Source: Alloprevotella rava
GTDB taxonomy: Bacteria > Bacteroidota > Bacteroidia > Bacteroidales > Bacteroidaceae
NCBI RefSeq assembly: GCF_014195585.1
Contig: NZ_JACICA010000002.1
Location: 62,001-126,000, forward strand
Length of the DNA stretch: 64,000 bases
Direction of reading: 5' to 3'
Part shown: in pieces, positions 1 to 8,089 of the stretch
Layout: every line of letters begins with the position of its first letter
Position numbering within the stretch: the first letter of the stretch is position 1
The notes under the pieces: generated by a model
Databases searched by the model: none
Seen by the model: the letters and a program-made list of their open reading frames with translations, nothing else
Told to the model about the DNA's origin: nothing
Translations under genes and position numbers: made by a program

Positions 1-400
1 CCATGGCGGAATAGAGATATTCCTCCACAACAGGTTGCAGGCGATGGATTTCATCTATAAAAAGCACGTCGTTAGGCTCTAAACTGGTGAGCAAACCTGC
101 CAAATCGCCGGGTTTGTCAAGAACGGGGCCGCTGGTGAGCTTGAACCCCACGCCCAACTCATTGGCAATGATATTGGCAAGCGTTGTTTTACCCAATCCG
201 GGAGGACCGTGCAACAGAGAATGGTCGAGAGGTTCGCCGCGGTACTTTGCCGCCTCAACGAACACCTGCAGATTCTCCACCACCTTTTGCTGACCGCTGA
301 AATCATCAAACTGCAGAGGGCGCAGGGCTTTCTCAAACTCTCGCTCCGAGGATGTCGGGGTCATCTGCTCCGACCTGATGTCAAATGTATCTTGTCCCAT
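1..400 (-). CDS. ruvB: Holliday junction branch-migration helicase RuvB (N-terminal part, runs off the window)
   Basis: RuvB is the hexameric AAA+ motor that drives branch migration of Holliday junctions with RuvA, before RuvC cleavage. Translating the minus strand from the ATG at 398-400 gives 133 codons without a stop. The protein starts [13 protein letters not shown] and continues with the family's ALRPL..F.DFSGQ segment, Walker A GPPGLGKT, the [14 protein letters not shown] stretch and Walker B DEIHR. The start is chosen because the FDIR N-terminus matches how I recall Bacteroidales RuvB beginning. A TACCTTTG promoter box lies only a few bases upstream, so the mRNA would have almost no leader. 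The C-terminal winged-helix part is outside the window. Identification is secure. Confidence 0.96.
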   Translation of the reverse strand, partial: MGQDTFDIRSEQMTPTSSEREFEKALRPLQFDDFSGQQKVVENLQVFVEAAKYRGEPLDHSLLHGPPGLGKTTLANIIANELGVGFKLTSGPVLDKPGDLAGLLTSLEPNDVLFIDEIHRLQPVVEEYLYSAM

Positions 401-407
401 TATGCCG

Positions 408-415
408 CAAAGGTA
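408..415 (-). promoter_or_regulatory. ruvB -7 promoter box
   Basis: On the minus strand this reads TACCTTTG, a perfect match to the Bacteroidetes -7 consensus TAnnTTTG. Only seven bases separate it from the ruvB ATG, which places the expected transcription start within a few bases of the start codon. Confidence 0.6.
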
Positions 416-612
416 CGAAATTCTTGTGATAATCAGTTTTGTTCAATCAGTACAAAAGAATGGGCAGAAACAGGAGAAGTAGAACTAATACCATGGCGTT
501 TATGCTCCACTTTTCATCTGAACTAAAAATCAGAAAACGGCAGCTATTCATCACCACATCAAGGAAAAACACGCCTCATAACACTTTGATTTTAAACACA
601 ATAAAGGAGGTC

Positions 613-698
613 GTAAATATCCTTATTGCGTTTGAAAATACAATAAGGCTGTCAGCTGACATCCTTATTGCGTCAGCTGACACAATAAGGATATTTAC
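613..698. repeat. CCTTATTG palindromic repeat block, copy 1
   Basis: The order is CCTTATTG, 12 bases, CAATAAGG, palindrome GTCAGCTGAC, CCTTATTG, GTCAGCTGAC, CAATAAGG. The whole block is bounded by GTAAATAT and its inverse ATATTTAC. It is the most symmetrical of seven related blocks in the window and can form two hairpins or one long cruciform. It lies upstream of ruvB. I do not recognise the family. Confidence 0.85.
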
Positions 699-831
699 GA
701 ACGGCTCTATATGTAGTTTTTCGCCCAACTTTTAGGAGAAAAAAGAGGAAGCGGATGGGCAAAATTCCGATAAGGAGCGCAAAAGTTTTGCAGCTTTGCT
801 TTCGCCCTTGTCAGCTCCTTTTTCGGTTTAC

Positions 832-868
832 AAAAAAGGGAGCGACAAAACAAAACTGTCGCTCCCTT
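832..868 (-). terminator. Terminator downstream of the sulfatase remnant
   Basis: Stem AAGGGAGCGACA / TGTCGCTCCCTT with a 9-base loop. On the minus strand it is followed by a T run. An almost identical hairpin ends the intact sulfatase gene at 15543-15580, so it belongs to the duplicated segment. Confidence 0.8.
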
Positions 869-891
869 GAGGGATTATACTTGGAATGATT

Positions 892-1835
892 TTACTGCGG
901 AAGTGTCACGCGGAAGAGTGGACTATCGGTGTGATCTTGCTTAATAAAAGCTTTCATTTTCTTCACCACTTCGGGATGAGCAGCAGCCACGTCGTGGTCT
1001 TCATGCAAATCGTTGGCAAGGTCATAAAGGTGTACCTCGCCGCGATTGACAACCATCTTCCAGTTGCCCATGCGCACACCGAGCATATTGGTTTCGTGGA
1101 ATTCCCAATAAAGATGGTCGTGTTCTTTCTGCGTTCCCTTGCCCGTCAGCGTGGGATAGATGGAGAGACCATCGAACCAGTCGTTTTTCAGACGTGGGTT
1201 GCGATAGCGCTGCTCATAGTTTTCGATGCCTGCCAAGTCGCAGAATGTAGCCATCAAGTCGTAGAAGGCAAACTGGTGGTCGCTGGTGACGCCTTCTCTC
1301 ACTTGTCCCGGCCAGCTAACGATAAAGGGGATGCGGATACCGCCTTCGTAGGTGCTGCGCTTCAAGCCGCGCAGTTTTGCATCACGATTGAAGAACGTGG
1401 GATCTGCCCCGCCCTCTTCGTGAGGACCATTATCGGAGGTGAAAATCACAACGGTGTTTTCCGCCAGGCCTTTTTCTTCGAGTTTCTTCATGATTTCGCC
1501 CACCTGCATATCCAGGCGACTGATCATGGCAGCAAACTGCGCGTGAGCAATGTTCGTCGGATTGTAGCGCGAACCTTTATCGCCACCATACTGACGCTCT
1601 GCGCAGAAATGTCCCTTATAGGCTTCGAGGATGGAGTCCTCGGGCTGAATCAGTTCAGCGTGCGGAAGCGTGTAGGTAAAGATGCTCAAGAAGGGTTTGT
1701 CTTTGCTCTGCTTGTCGAGCCAGTTGAGAGCGTGCTGATGAATAAGGTCGGAAGAATACTGCCGGCATTTGCTGCAGCGCACAATATCAAAGGCAGCCAC
1801 AACAAAAGAAGTAATAAAGAGGTAATTTTTCTCAT
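892..1835 (-). pseudogene. Chimeric remnant: T9SS-protein signal peptide joined out of frame to the 3' part of a sulfatase
   Basis: Bases 892-1757 encode the last 289 residues of the sulfatase found intact at 15604-17112; I count about three amino-acid differences. Bases from 1763 to beyond 1835 match the promoter, start codon and signal peptide of the 598-aa protein at 17147-18943. The join lies at ACTGC (1758-1762), present in both parents, so a 2396-bp deletion between short homologies explains it. Translation from the natural start (1835) gives MRKITSLLLLLLWLPL..., crosses the join in the wrong frame and stops after about 49 residues. The sulfatase part lacks its N-terminal catalytic region, including the formylglycine site. 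A 302-codon frame that runs through the join starts inside the signal-peptide region in another frame and is unlikely to be functional. Confidence 0.9.
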
Positions 1836-1864
1836 GATGGTGTGTTAAGTCGAAACTTGCCTCG

Positions 1865-1872
1865 CAAAACTA
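1865..1872 (-). promoter_or_regulatory. -7 promoter box retained upstream of the chimeric remnant
   Basis: Reads TAGTTTTG on the minus strand, fitting TAnnTTTG. The same box and flanks precede the intact 598-aa protein gene at 18973-18980, so the remnant may still be transcribed. Confidence 0.5.
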
Positions 1873-1984
1873 CTACTTTTCTACAGATTTTTCATCTTTT
1901 TCTCTCTTTTTCGTTCTTATTGTCGCTTTTTTGTGCTCTAAAAAATGAGCAGAAAAAAGAAACTTTTCTTATATCTGATAATAA

Positions 1985-2020
1985 AAATTGGAGAATGCTA
2001 CAAAGCATCCTCCAATTTCA
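1985..2020 (-). terminator. Terminator of the BspA/peptide operon, left copy
   Basis: Stem ATTGGAGGATGCT / AGCATTCTCCAAT with loop TTGT on the minus strand, followed by a T-rich run. It sits about 60 bases beyond the 65-aa peptide gene, placing peptide and BspA gene in one transcript. The same hairpin recurs near 19091-19125. Confidence 0.8.
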
Positions 2021-2080
2021 GTCATATTTTGTATGTATATAAGTATCCGAAAGGACTTTATAACAGACAATTCTTATTTT

Positions 2081-2278
2081 TTATTCTTCCCAAAGAGATT
2101 TCTTGTCGCCCCAAATGTGCAAACCTCCATCTTCTTCAGTAGGATCTTGCTTTCTGGTATCAATCTCTTCTCCGGGATTATAACCCCCACCTACACCAGG
2201 ACTGGCAACAAGCATCAAACTTTCAGCAGACCAGGTAATAGAAGTTGTTTTAGGTGCTATATATTGTTTCTTATTCAT
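2081..2278 (-). CDS. 65-aa small protein encoded directly after the BspA-like gene (left copy)
   Basis: Begins MNKKQYIAPKTTSITWSAES and continues LMLVASPGVGGGYNPGEE, ending in an acidic tail with IWGDKKSLWEE. There is no hydrophobic signal peptide and no transmembrane segment. The start codon is 14 bases beyond the BspA stop codon, and a terminator follows, so the two are cotranscribed. A second copy at 19189-19386 differs at about seven positions in the C-terminal half but keeps the N-terminal 36 residues and the IW...SLWEE end. I recall, without being able to check, similar small proteins starting K.Y..P with an acidic Trp-containing tail in many Prevotella genomes, unnamed. The GVGGG stretch could be a leader-peptide cleavage site, but no modifying enzyme is nearby. 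Function unknown. Confidence 0.75.
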   Translation of the reverse strand: MNKKQYIAPKTTSITWSAESLMLVASPGVGGGYNPGEEIDTRKQDPTEEDGGLHIWGDKKSLWEE

Positions 2279-2292
2279 AGTTTTCTGTGACT

Positions 2293-5200
2293 TTATTTGA
2301 TTATTACTTTTGCACCATTGAGGATATAGAGACCTGCCTGCTGCGGCTTGCTGATACGCTGATCTTGCAGATTGTAGTAAACATCAGCAGCGCGATTGGA
2401 ACTGCCTGTATCAATGCTTTCGATACTCTCAATTCCTGTTGTGGTATCGTCAAAATCGAACACAACTCGTGTGCCTGCGGGCAGAGCGCTGAACTTCATA
2501 TACGCCTTGTGAATAGGGAAGTTATTGATATTGCTCTCAGCCTTGTGGAAGGTACCGCCCTGCATCACATAAATGGGGTCGGTAGTTGTAGCTGTGAGAG
2601 AGGTAATGGGGTTTACAGTTACACCTGTCATAACGTTGTTTGTGACATGGTAGACTTGCTGATCTTGTTCACCAATCGTGTAGTAGAAGTCAGCATCTGT
2701 AGCTTCTTTATCGAGTACCTTGAGAAGTACGCCCGTATAAGCAGGAACGTAAGAATAAGAACCTGTGTAACCATCGTTTTTGTCAACACTCGTCATTTGA
2801 ACGTGCTTAGTGGCTGTACCGTAGTCGCCCTTTCCATCCAAAATCTTAGTGCTGGCTACGAAAGCTGCAACCGCTGAATGGTGCTTCTCATTATAGTAGT
2901 CACTGAAGTCTACATCGAACTCACGAGCGAATGTTCCGTACTTGTTCTTGATGGATACCCCCGGAATCTTATAGTCAAGCTGGTCAATGAAGTTGAACTC
3001 ACTTGTCTTGTAAGCATGTGCGGTAAGATCATATACCTGCTTGTTCCATACCTTCTTGTAAGTTTTAAGGGCAGACTTCTTTACGTAAATCTTAGTTGTC
3101 TTGGCAAACTCGTTATAGTTCGTTCCTGTCTCATCCAGCTCAAAGCGGGTTGTACTCAACATCTCATCGGTAGGTGCGCTTTCAATGAAGAATATACTCT
3201 GGACAGGATTTGCTGCATCTGAAGTGATGAAAGCATTGGCACCGATATAAGATACATCTTTCTTCACAACAACTTCCTTCACTTTGGCTGTTACGTGCTG
3301 GAAAGCATAGTCGCCGATGAGGTTTACGCCGTATTTCTTACCGTTATGTTCAATGCTTGTTGGCAGAACGAAAGTATGGTCTTCACGCTTTGTGCTAAGC
3401 ATGTTCACACTCTCCTCTGACATCGCAATATATTCCTCTGTGCCGATGGTGAATGATTCCTTGATACCACCTTTGAACTTCTTATAGAAGTCTTCATCTT
3501 TATATTTGTTAACCAACTCCTTACGGACATTGATTGTGATATTCTTAAACATGTCACCAGCCTGTGTGCCGTCATCGAATGACATCTCGTTTTGTGCCGT
3601 ATTGATATTTGCTGCCGGAATCATGTCATCGCAAAGGAAGGTGATAACCTTGAGCTTCTTGCACAGACCGAAAGCACGCTTACCGATGGATTTAACCTTG
3701 TTAGGGATGGTCACATTGGTCAGCTTCTCACAGTTGAAGAAAGAGTTTTCGCCAATCGTTTCAATGGATGGAGGAAGCAGTGTGAATTTGCTGTTAGCCT
3801 TTCCTGGAGGGAAGAGAATCAGCTCCTTCTTGTCATGTGAAAGCAGATAACCGTCAACGCTTGAATACTTTGTATTTTCCTTTTCAACATTGATGTCGGT
3901 CAGGTTCTCACAATACTGGAAAGCCAGCGGGTCAATGTCGGTCGTCGCCTTGGTTACTTCAATCTTTTTCAGATCCTTACACTTACGGAACGCTTCTTTT
4001 GCAATCTTCGTCACGTTCTTAGGGATGCTTATGCCATGCAGACCGCAATCGGCGAAAGCTCCTTCTCCAATCTCTGCAATAACGGCTTCCGGGTCAAAGG
4101 TTACCGTAGCCAACTTCTTACATCCGCTGAAAGCATTACGCTTGATATTTGTTACAGATTTGGGCATGTTGAATGACTCGAGGCTCTCTGCATTGGCAAA
4201 GGCATTTTCTTCAATGGTTTCCAAATCGCAGTTACCTTCAAATTTAAAGGTCTTCAACTTCTTGTTCGTTGTGAATACATTGGGTTTGATTGTCTTCAAC
4301 TTAGAGTCAGCAGGCATGGTGACTGTCTCTAATTCCTTACACCCATTAAACACGTCGTTAAGCTCAGTGATTGTCGCGGGCAGCGTCACCGTCTTCAGTT
4401 TTTCGCAACCCCTGAAAGCTGCTTGCTCCAGTGTTGTCGTAGAAGAAGGCTTTTCAAATGTAACAGTCTCAAGATTTGGCATGTTACGGAATGCAGCTGT
4501 ACCAACTTTCTCTACAGCTTTAGGGATAGTGATGGATGTTAAGTTGTTGGCTGCCTGAAAGGACTGTGCTGCAATTTCCTTGACTGTTTCAGGAATAGCA
4601 TAGGTAACTCCGGCCTTGCTGGGTGGATACAAAAAGAGCTTGTCTTTCTCTTTGTTGAAGACAACTCCATCAACAGCAACAAAGTCAGGGTTGTCATCAG
4701 CAACCTTGTATTCATTTATCTTATCACATGCTACGATAGCACCTTCTTTCAAACCATCCTTTTTCAATCCTGTGGGTATTGTGATTGTTTGAAGTTTTTT
4801 TGCCCCATAGACGGAGTTACTGGTCGTTTTCACAACTTTATTCAAGTCAAGAGAGGTTATGTTGTCAGTATTCATGATACCATACTGACCAATACTTGTA
4901 AATTCATCGGGAACTTTATAATCGGTATCTGCTTTTGCTCTTGGGTAGCAGACCAATTCTTTTTTTGTTTTGTCAAAAAGTACACCACCGTCAACCTTGA
5001 ATGTTGGGTTACTTTCTGCAATTTCAAATTCCAACAAGGTGTTGGTTGTAGCGATAGGAGGATAAACCTGATCAACCTTTTGCAGTCCAGCCGGCAATAC
5101 GATTTTCTTGAGTTCTGCATGGGCAGGGAATGCACCGCGGTTGATCTCCGTCACATTCGGATCTACGTTGTAAGTGTCACTGCCAATCTTTGTCGCAATA

Positions 5201-5721
5201 GCTGTCGGAACATTCCACAGTTTTGTCTTGTCGTTTGAATAAAGCACTCCATTAGCATCTGACGAAAAGTGGCTGTTCGCAGGGTCAACAGTGAAGACAG
5301 GAACTGTGCGTAAGTCGCCGAAAGCAATGGGGTTTATTTTCTCTACACTTGCCGGAATGTTTATACTGTCCAGCTTTGTTGCCCCACTGAAGCAGTTAAT
5401 ACCTAATTCTTTAATGGTGTTCGGAAGTGTTACGGATGTTACCTTTTTGCTGGTATAGCCACCTTTGGAACCCACTTCTACAACGGTGAAAGTTACGCCC
5501 TTATTGTCACCTATTGTTTCAGGGATAACCAACGGACCAGCATTCTTGGTTGACAAGAATCTCAATGTAGGCTGTACGCCAGATGTTCCGTCGGGCTGAA
5601 TCACCTGATAGTGCGTTTGTTCGTTGTCAAACGAAACTATCTGATCCTTTGTGTATGCCCAAAGGAAATTAGGTATTGCTGTCAAGAGCAATGTCAGCAA
5701 TAGCAGTTTTAATTTTCTCAT
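2293..5721 (-). CDS. BspA-like leucine-rich-repeat surface protein (left copy)
   Basis: A secreted protein of about 1142 residues. It opens with a signal peptide (MRKLKLLLLTLLLTAIPNFL, cleavage after WA) and then carries many LRR_5/BspA-type repeats of the pattern I.x.A.F..C..L..V.iP..v..I, broken by spacers of the type Y.s.DG.L.s.dk..L...P. The C-terminal 230 residues end in YYNLQDQRISKPQQAGLYIL and KVIIK, a short tail also seen on other secreted proteins here and probably a surface-sorting signal. BspA proteins of Tannerella and Prevotella bind fibronectin and mediate coaggregation; adhesion here is inference. The reading frame extends upstream to 5886, but the start at 5721 matches the paralogue at 19401-22829. 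The two genes are nearly identical over their last ~700 bases and diverged in the repeats. Confidence 0.9.
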   Translation of the reverse strand: MRKLKLLLLTLLLTAIPNFLWAYTKDQIVSFDNEQTHYQVIQPDGTSGVQPTLRFLSTKNAGPLVIPETIGDNKGVTFTVVEVGSKGGYTSKKVTSVTLPNTIKELGINCFSGATKLDSINIPASVEKINPIAFGDLRTVPVFTVDPANSHFSSDANGVLYSNDKTKLWNVPTAIATKIGSDTYNVDPNVTEINRGAFPAHAELKKIVLPAGLQKVDQVYPPIATTNTLLEFEIAESNPTFKVDGGVLFDKTKKELVCYPRAKADTDYKVPDEFTSIGQYGIMNTDNITSLDLNKVVKTTSNSVYGAKKLQTITIPTGLKKDGLKEGAIVACDKINEYKVADDNPDFVAVDGVVFNKEKDKLFLYPPSKAGVTYAIPETVKEIAAQSFQAANNLTSITIPKAVEKVGTAAFRNMPNLETVTFEKPSSTTTLEQAAFRGCEKLKTVTLPATITELNDVFNGCKELETVTMPADSKLKTIKPNVFTTNKKLKTFKFEGNCDLETIEENAFANAESLESFNMPKSVTNIKRNAFSGCKKLATVTFDPEAVIAEIGEGAFADCGLHGISIPKNVTKIAKEAFRKCKDLKKIEVTKATTDIDPLAFQYCENLTDINVEKENTKYSSVDGYLLSHDKKELILFPPGKANSKFTLLPPSIETIGENSFFNCEKLTNVTIPNKVKSIGKRAFGLCKKLKVITFLCDDMIPAANINTAQNEMSFDDGTQAGDMFKNITINVRKELVNKYKDEDFYKKFKGGIKESFTIGTEEYIAMSEESVNMLSTKREDHTFVLPTSIEHNGKKYGVNLIGDYAFQHVTAKVKEVVVKKDVSYIGANAFITSDAANPVQSIFFIESAPTDEMLSTTRFELDETGTNYNEFAKTTKIYVKKSALKTYKKVWNKQVYDLTAHAYKTSEFNFIDQLDYKIPGVSIKNKYGTFAREFDVDFSDYYNEKHHSAVAAFVASTKILDGKGDYGTATKHVQMTSVDKNDGYTGSYSYVPAYTGVLLKVLDKEATDADFYYTIGEQDQQVYHVTNNVMTGVTVNPITSLTATTTDPIYVMQGGTFHKAESNINNFPIHKAYMKFSALPAGTRVVFDFDDTTTGIESIESIDTGSSNRAADVYYNLQDQRISKPQQAGLYILNGAKVIIK

Positions 5722-5727
5722 ACTCAT

Positions 5728-6220
5728 ATTTATGTTATTAATATTAATATTAATTCCCATTTGAAATGCGCAGCTTACTCGGTCTGATACTTCTTCTTTA
5801 AAAGACCATAATGGGCAACTCTTTGCCTGCATCCCAGCCGTTCTGTCCGAATGCATGGTTTCCTGAAGTCTGTAAGTCGTCAACACTGTGAGCGCAACAG
5901 TAGAAAGTGATCAGCTTTTTATAAAGGTGTGTGCAAAGGTGGTAATTATTTCTATAATTGCAAAAAATATCAGCAGAAAGTTTAAATCGTGCGGGAATTT
6001 ACATCTTTTTTGATAACAATGACTATCATTGAAAGCGTGAATTCAACAAGCAAGTGCAAATTTCAGACCGTTGCAAAAGGACAAATATGTTCAGGCAGCA
6101 GAAATACTGCGCCCTATTATCAAGTCAGGCAAGCACCAACTTGCTTCCAATGGCGTCCGCGAAGACCAATCCGCTTTCAATATGCTCCGCACAACTCTTA
6201 CTAATGATGAATATCTATAT
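5728..6220. other. Intergenic region upstream of the left BspA gene, with a possible gene remnant
   Basis: AT-rich leader of the BspA gene. A weak -7-like box, CACCTTTG on the minus strand, lies at 5934-5941, implying a leader near 200 bases. The plus strand from about 6041 to 6220 encodes an uninterrupted protein-like stretch (LQKDKYVQAAEILRPIIKSG, then further ordinary residues to NDEYLYT) that ends exactly at the IS982 left end. It may be the remains of a gene cut by the insertion; I do not recognise it. Confidence 0.4.
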
Positions 6221-7377
6221 ACCCCAATTCGGGATAAGCAGTTCTTCTTTTTCCTCAAAAAAAGTTTCAATAAAAGCCTAAAAAGAGGATTGTTTTTTGT
6301 ATATTTACTGTTGAAAATCAATCATATAACAAAATAACAATCCTCATGAAACTTGTCAGCAAAGTTACGGAAATCTATTGTATTGCAGATGATTTCTGCA
6401 AAGAATATAATTTAGAATTGAACAAAACCTCTCTTTCGCTCTCAAATCCCTCTGCCAATAGTCCAAAACATCGCAAGAGAAAAGGACGAATGAGTGATGC
6501 TGAAATGATCACAATTCTTATATTGTTTCACAGCAATACATTTCGGAATTTCAAACATTTCTATCTCTTTTATGTTTGCCGAGAACTAAAAAAAGAGTTT
6601 CCCAATCTACTCTCCTATACACGCTTCGTTGAACGTATGCCTCGTGTTGCAATCCCCCTCTTGCTTTTTCTCAAACTGGGATTAATGGGAGAATGCACAG
6701 GGATAACCTTTATCGATTCCACACGTATTCCAGTGTGCGAAAACAAGAGACAATCCCGTAATCGCGTATTCAAAGGTTATGCCCAGAAGGGGAAAAGTAC
6801 TATGGCTTCAAACTTCATCTTTTGTGTAATGAACGAGGCGAACTACTCAATTTTGCACTAACCCGAGCCAATGTAGACGACCGTAACCCAAAAGTATTCA
6901 ACGATTTAACGAAAGATTTATTTGGGAAATTATATGCCGATAAAGGGTATATTCCTCAATCACTGTTTGCTTCATTCTTTGATAGAGGTGTGCACATCGT
7001 AACAGGAATACGAACTAATATGAAGAACAGATTAATGGATGTGCATGATAAAATCATGCTTCGCAAGAGAAGTATCATAGAGACTATCAATGATATGTTG
7101 AAGAACGTTGCACAGATAGTTCACACACGCCATAGAAGTATCTCTAATTTTATCGTTAATCTTTTAGCTGGTATTGCTGCGTATGCTTTCTACGACACCA
7201 AACCTTCCATCAATATGGAGTTTGAGAGGGAAGAAAAGCAGGGTGTAAAACAGCTCACTTTATTCTAATCTATAATTTGCGTGAAACAATTACACTTCGG
7301 TTTTAGGTCAAGGCCGAAAGGATGCGTGTGCGGTTTAAGAAACTCATGAAAGAGCGTTTCTTAAACCGAATTGGGGT
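6221..7377 (+). mobile_element. IS982-family insertion sequence, inactive copy
   Basis: Bounded by imperfect inverted repeats: ACCCCAATTCGGGATAAG at the left end, and at the right the inverse of ACCCCAATTCGGTTTAAG. Total length 1157 bp. The transposase gene inside is frameshifted. No target-site duplication is evident (left flank CTATAT, right flank GGCGTAG), so the flanks may have been rearranged. It sits 19 bases beyond the rnhB stop codon. A second copy begins at 63291. Confidence 0.9.
6346..7268 (+). pseudogene. IS982-family transposase, frameshifted
   Basis: A DDE transposase that would be about 311 residues if intact. Visible family features are the first acidic residue in FIDSTRIPVC, the FKGYAQKGKST block, the second in LTRANVDDRNP and the glutamate in KRSIIETINDMLKN, followed by the HTRHRS segment. 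Comparison with the copy at 63416 shows that 13 bases (GATGGGATGGTAC) are missing at 6800/6801, between two GTAC tetramers. This shifts the frame and removes the conserved GWYYGFKLH segment, giving two overlapping fragments (6346-6861 and 6822-7268). Active transposase from this copy is very unlikely, though an intact copy could act on its ends in trans. Confidence 0.92.
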
Positions 7378-7396
7378 GGCGTAGTGTATGCGGAGG

Positions 7397-7996
7397 TTAG
7401 AAGAGCGTGGGTTCGTCCTCGGGAAGGAGCTTGTAGCTTCGGCGGTGGTAGGGAGAGCAACCATGGCGGCGAATACCCTCGCGATGTAGGGCTGTGGGGT
7501 AGCCGGCATTGTGGTCCCAACCATAGAAGGGATACTCTTTGTGAAGTTTCTGCATATAGTCGTCGCGGTAAGTTTTGGCCAAGATAGAGGCGGCTGCAAT
7601 CGACTCATATTTCCCATCGCCTTTGACGATAGTTTGATGCGGCGTAGTGCCGTAGGGGAAAAATTTGTTGCCGTCGACAATGATAAATTCAGGACGTACC
7701 TGTAGTTGATCCAAGGCGCGGTGCATAGCCAGAATAGAAGCCTGGAGGATGTTGATACGGTCGATTTCCTGCGGAGTGACAATGCCGATTGCCCAGGCTA
7801 TAGCGTCGCGCTCTATTTCTTCACGCAAGCGGTAGCGCTTGTGGGCGGAGAGCTGCTTAGAGTCGTTGAGTCCTTCGTTGTGGTAGTCCTCGGGGAGAAT
7901 GACTGCCGCGGCATAAACGCTACCCGCCAGACAGCCACGACCAGCTTCATCGCAACCGGCCTCGAGAGGATATGTGCTGAAATGAGAAGCAAGCAT
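7397..7996 (-). CDS. rnhB: Ribonuclease HII
   Basis: Cleaves the RNA strand of RNA/DNA hybrids and nicks at single ribonucleotides in DNA, starting ribonucleotide excision repair. The protein has 199 residues, normal for the family. Family signatures are [13 protein letters not shown] near residue 16 (first catalytic Asp and Glu), LNDSKQLS, the central IIVDGNKFF segment with the next catalytic Asp, and [21 protein letters not shown]. The gene lies downstream of the YbjQ-family gene on the same strand with a gap of about 90 bases, and an IS982 element is inserted just beyond its stop codon. Identification is secure. Confidence 0.96.
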   Translation of the reverse strand: MLASHFSTYPLEAGCDEAGRGCLAGSVYAAAVILPEDYHNEGLNDSKQLSAHKRYRLREEIERDAIAWAIGIVTPQEIDRINILQASILAMHRALDQLQVRPEFIIVDGNKFFPYGTTPHQTIVKGDGKYESIAAASILAKTYRDDYMQKLHKEYPFYGWDHNAGYPTALHREGIRRHGCSPYHRRSYKLLPEDEPTLF

Positions 7997-8089
7997 GGAT
8001 TTTGTTTTTCAAAAGAAACCGCGAGCCAAGAGGGCGCGAACGCATCGTGCCTGGTTGGTCGCGGGTGATCTGTGGATAAGAAAAGGAAA

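Larger units (their letters stand above)
401..831. other. Intergenic region between ruvB and the sulfatase remnant
   Basis: No convincing gene. It holds the ruvB promoter, a CCTTATTG repeat block (613-698) and, from position 800, the start of the segment duplicated at 15513. The short reading frames here begin without promoters and resemble no known protein. Confidence 0.7.

Noticed and set aside
613-698. CRISPR array
   Set aside because: Repeated arms are 8-10 bases, occur in both orientations, and spacers are not unique 30-mers; no cas genes are in the window.
892-1800. 302-codon frame as a working N-terminally altered sulfatase
   Set aside because: It lacks the catalytic N-terminal half and its start lies out of frame inside the signal-peptide region left by the deletion.
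886-1848. Long plus-strand reading frame opposite the sulfatase remnant (320 codons)
   Set aside because: Antisense shadow of the sulfatase sequence; the same shadow (433 codons at 15598-16899) appears opposite the intact sulfatase and has no promoter or recognisable domain.
5728-5886. Upstream extension of the left BspA protein (56 extra residues)
   Set aside because: The extension would bury the signal peptide; the paralogue starts at the equivalent of 5721.
6221-7377. A composite transposon formed by the two IS982 copies
   Set aside because: They are 57 kb apart with many housekeeping genes between, so a mobile unit bounded by them is implausible.
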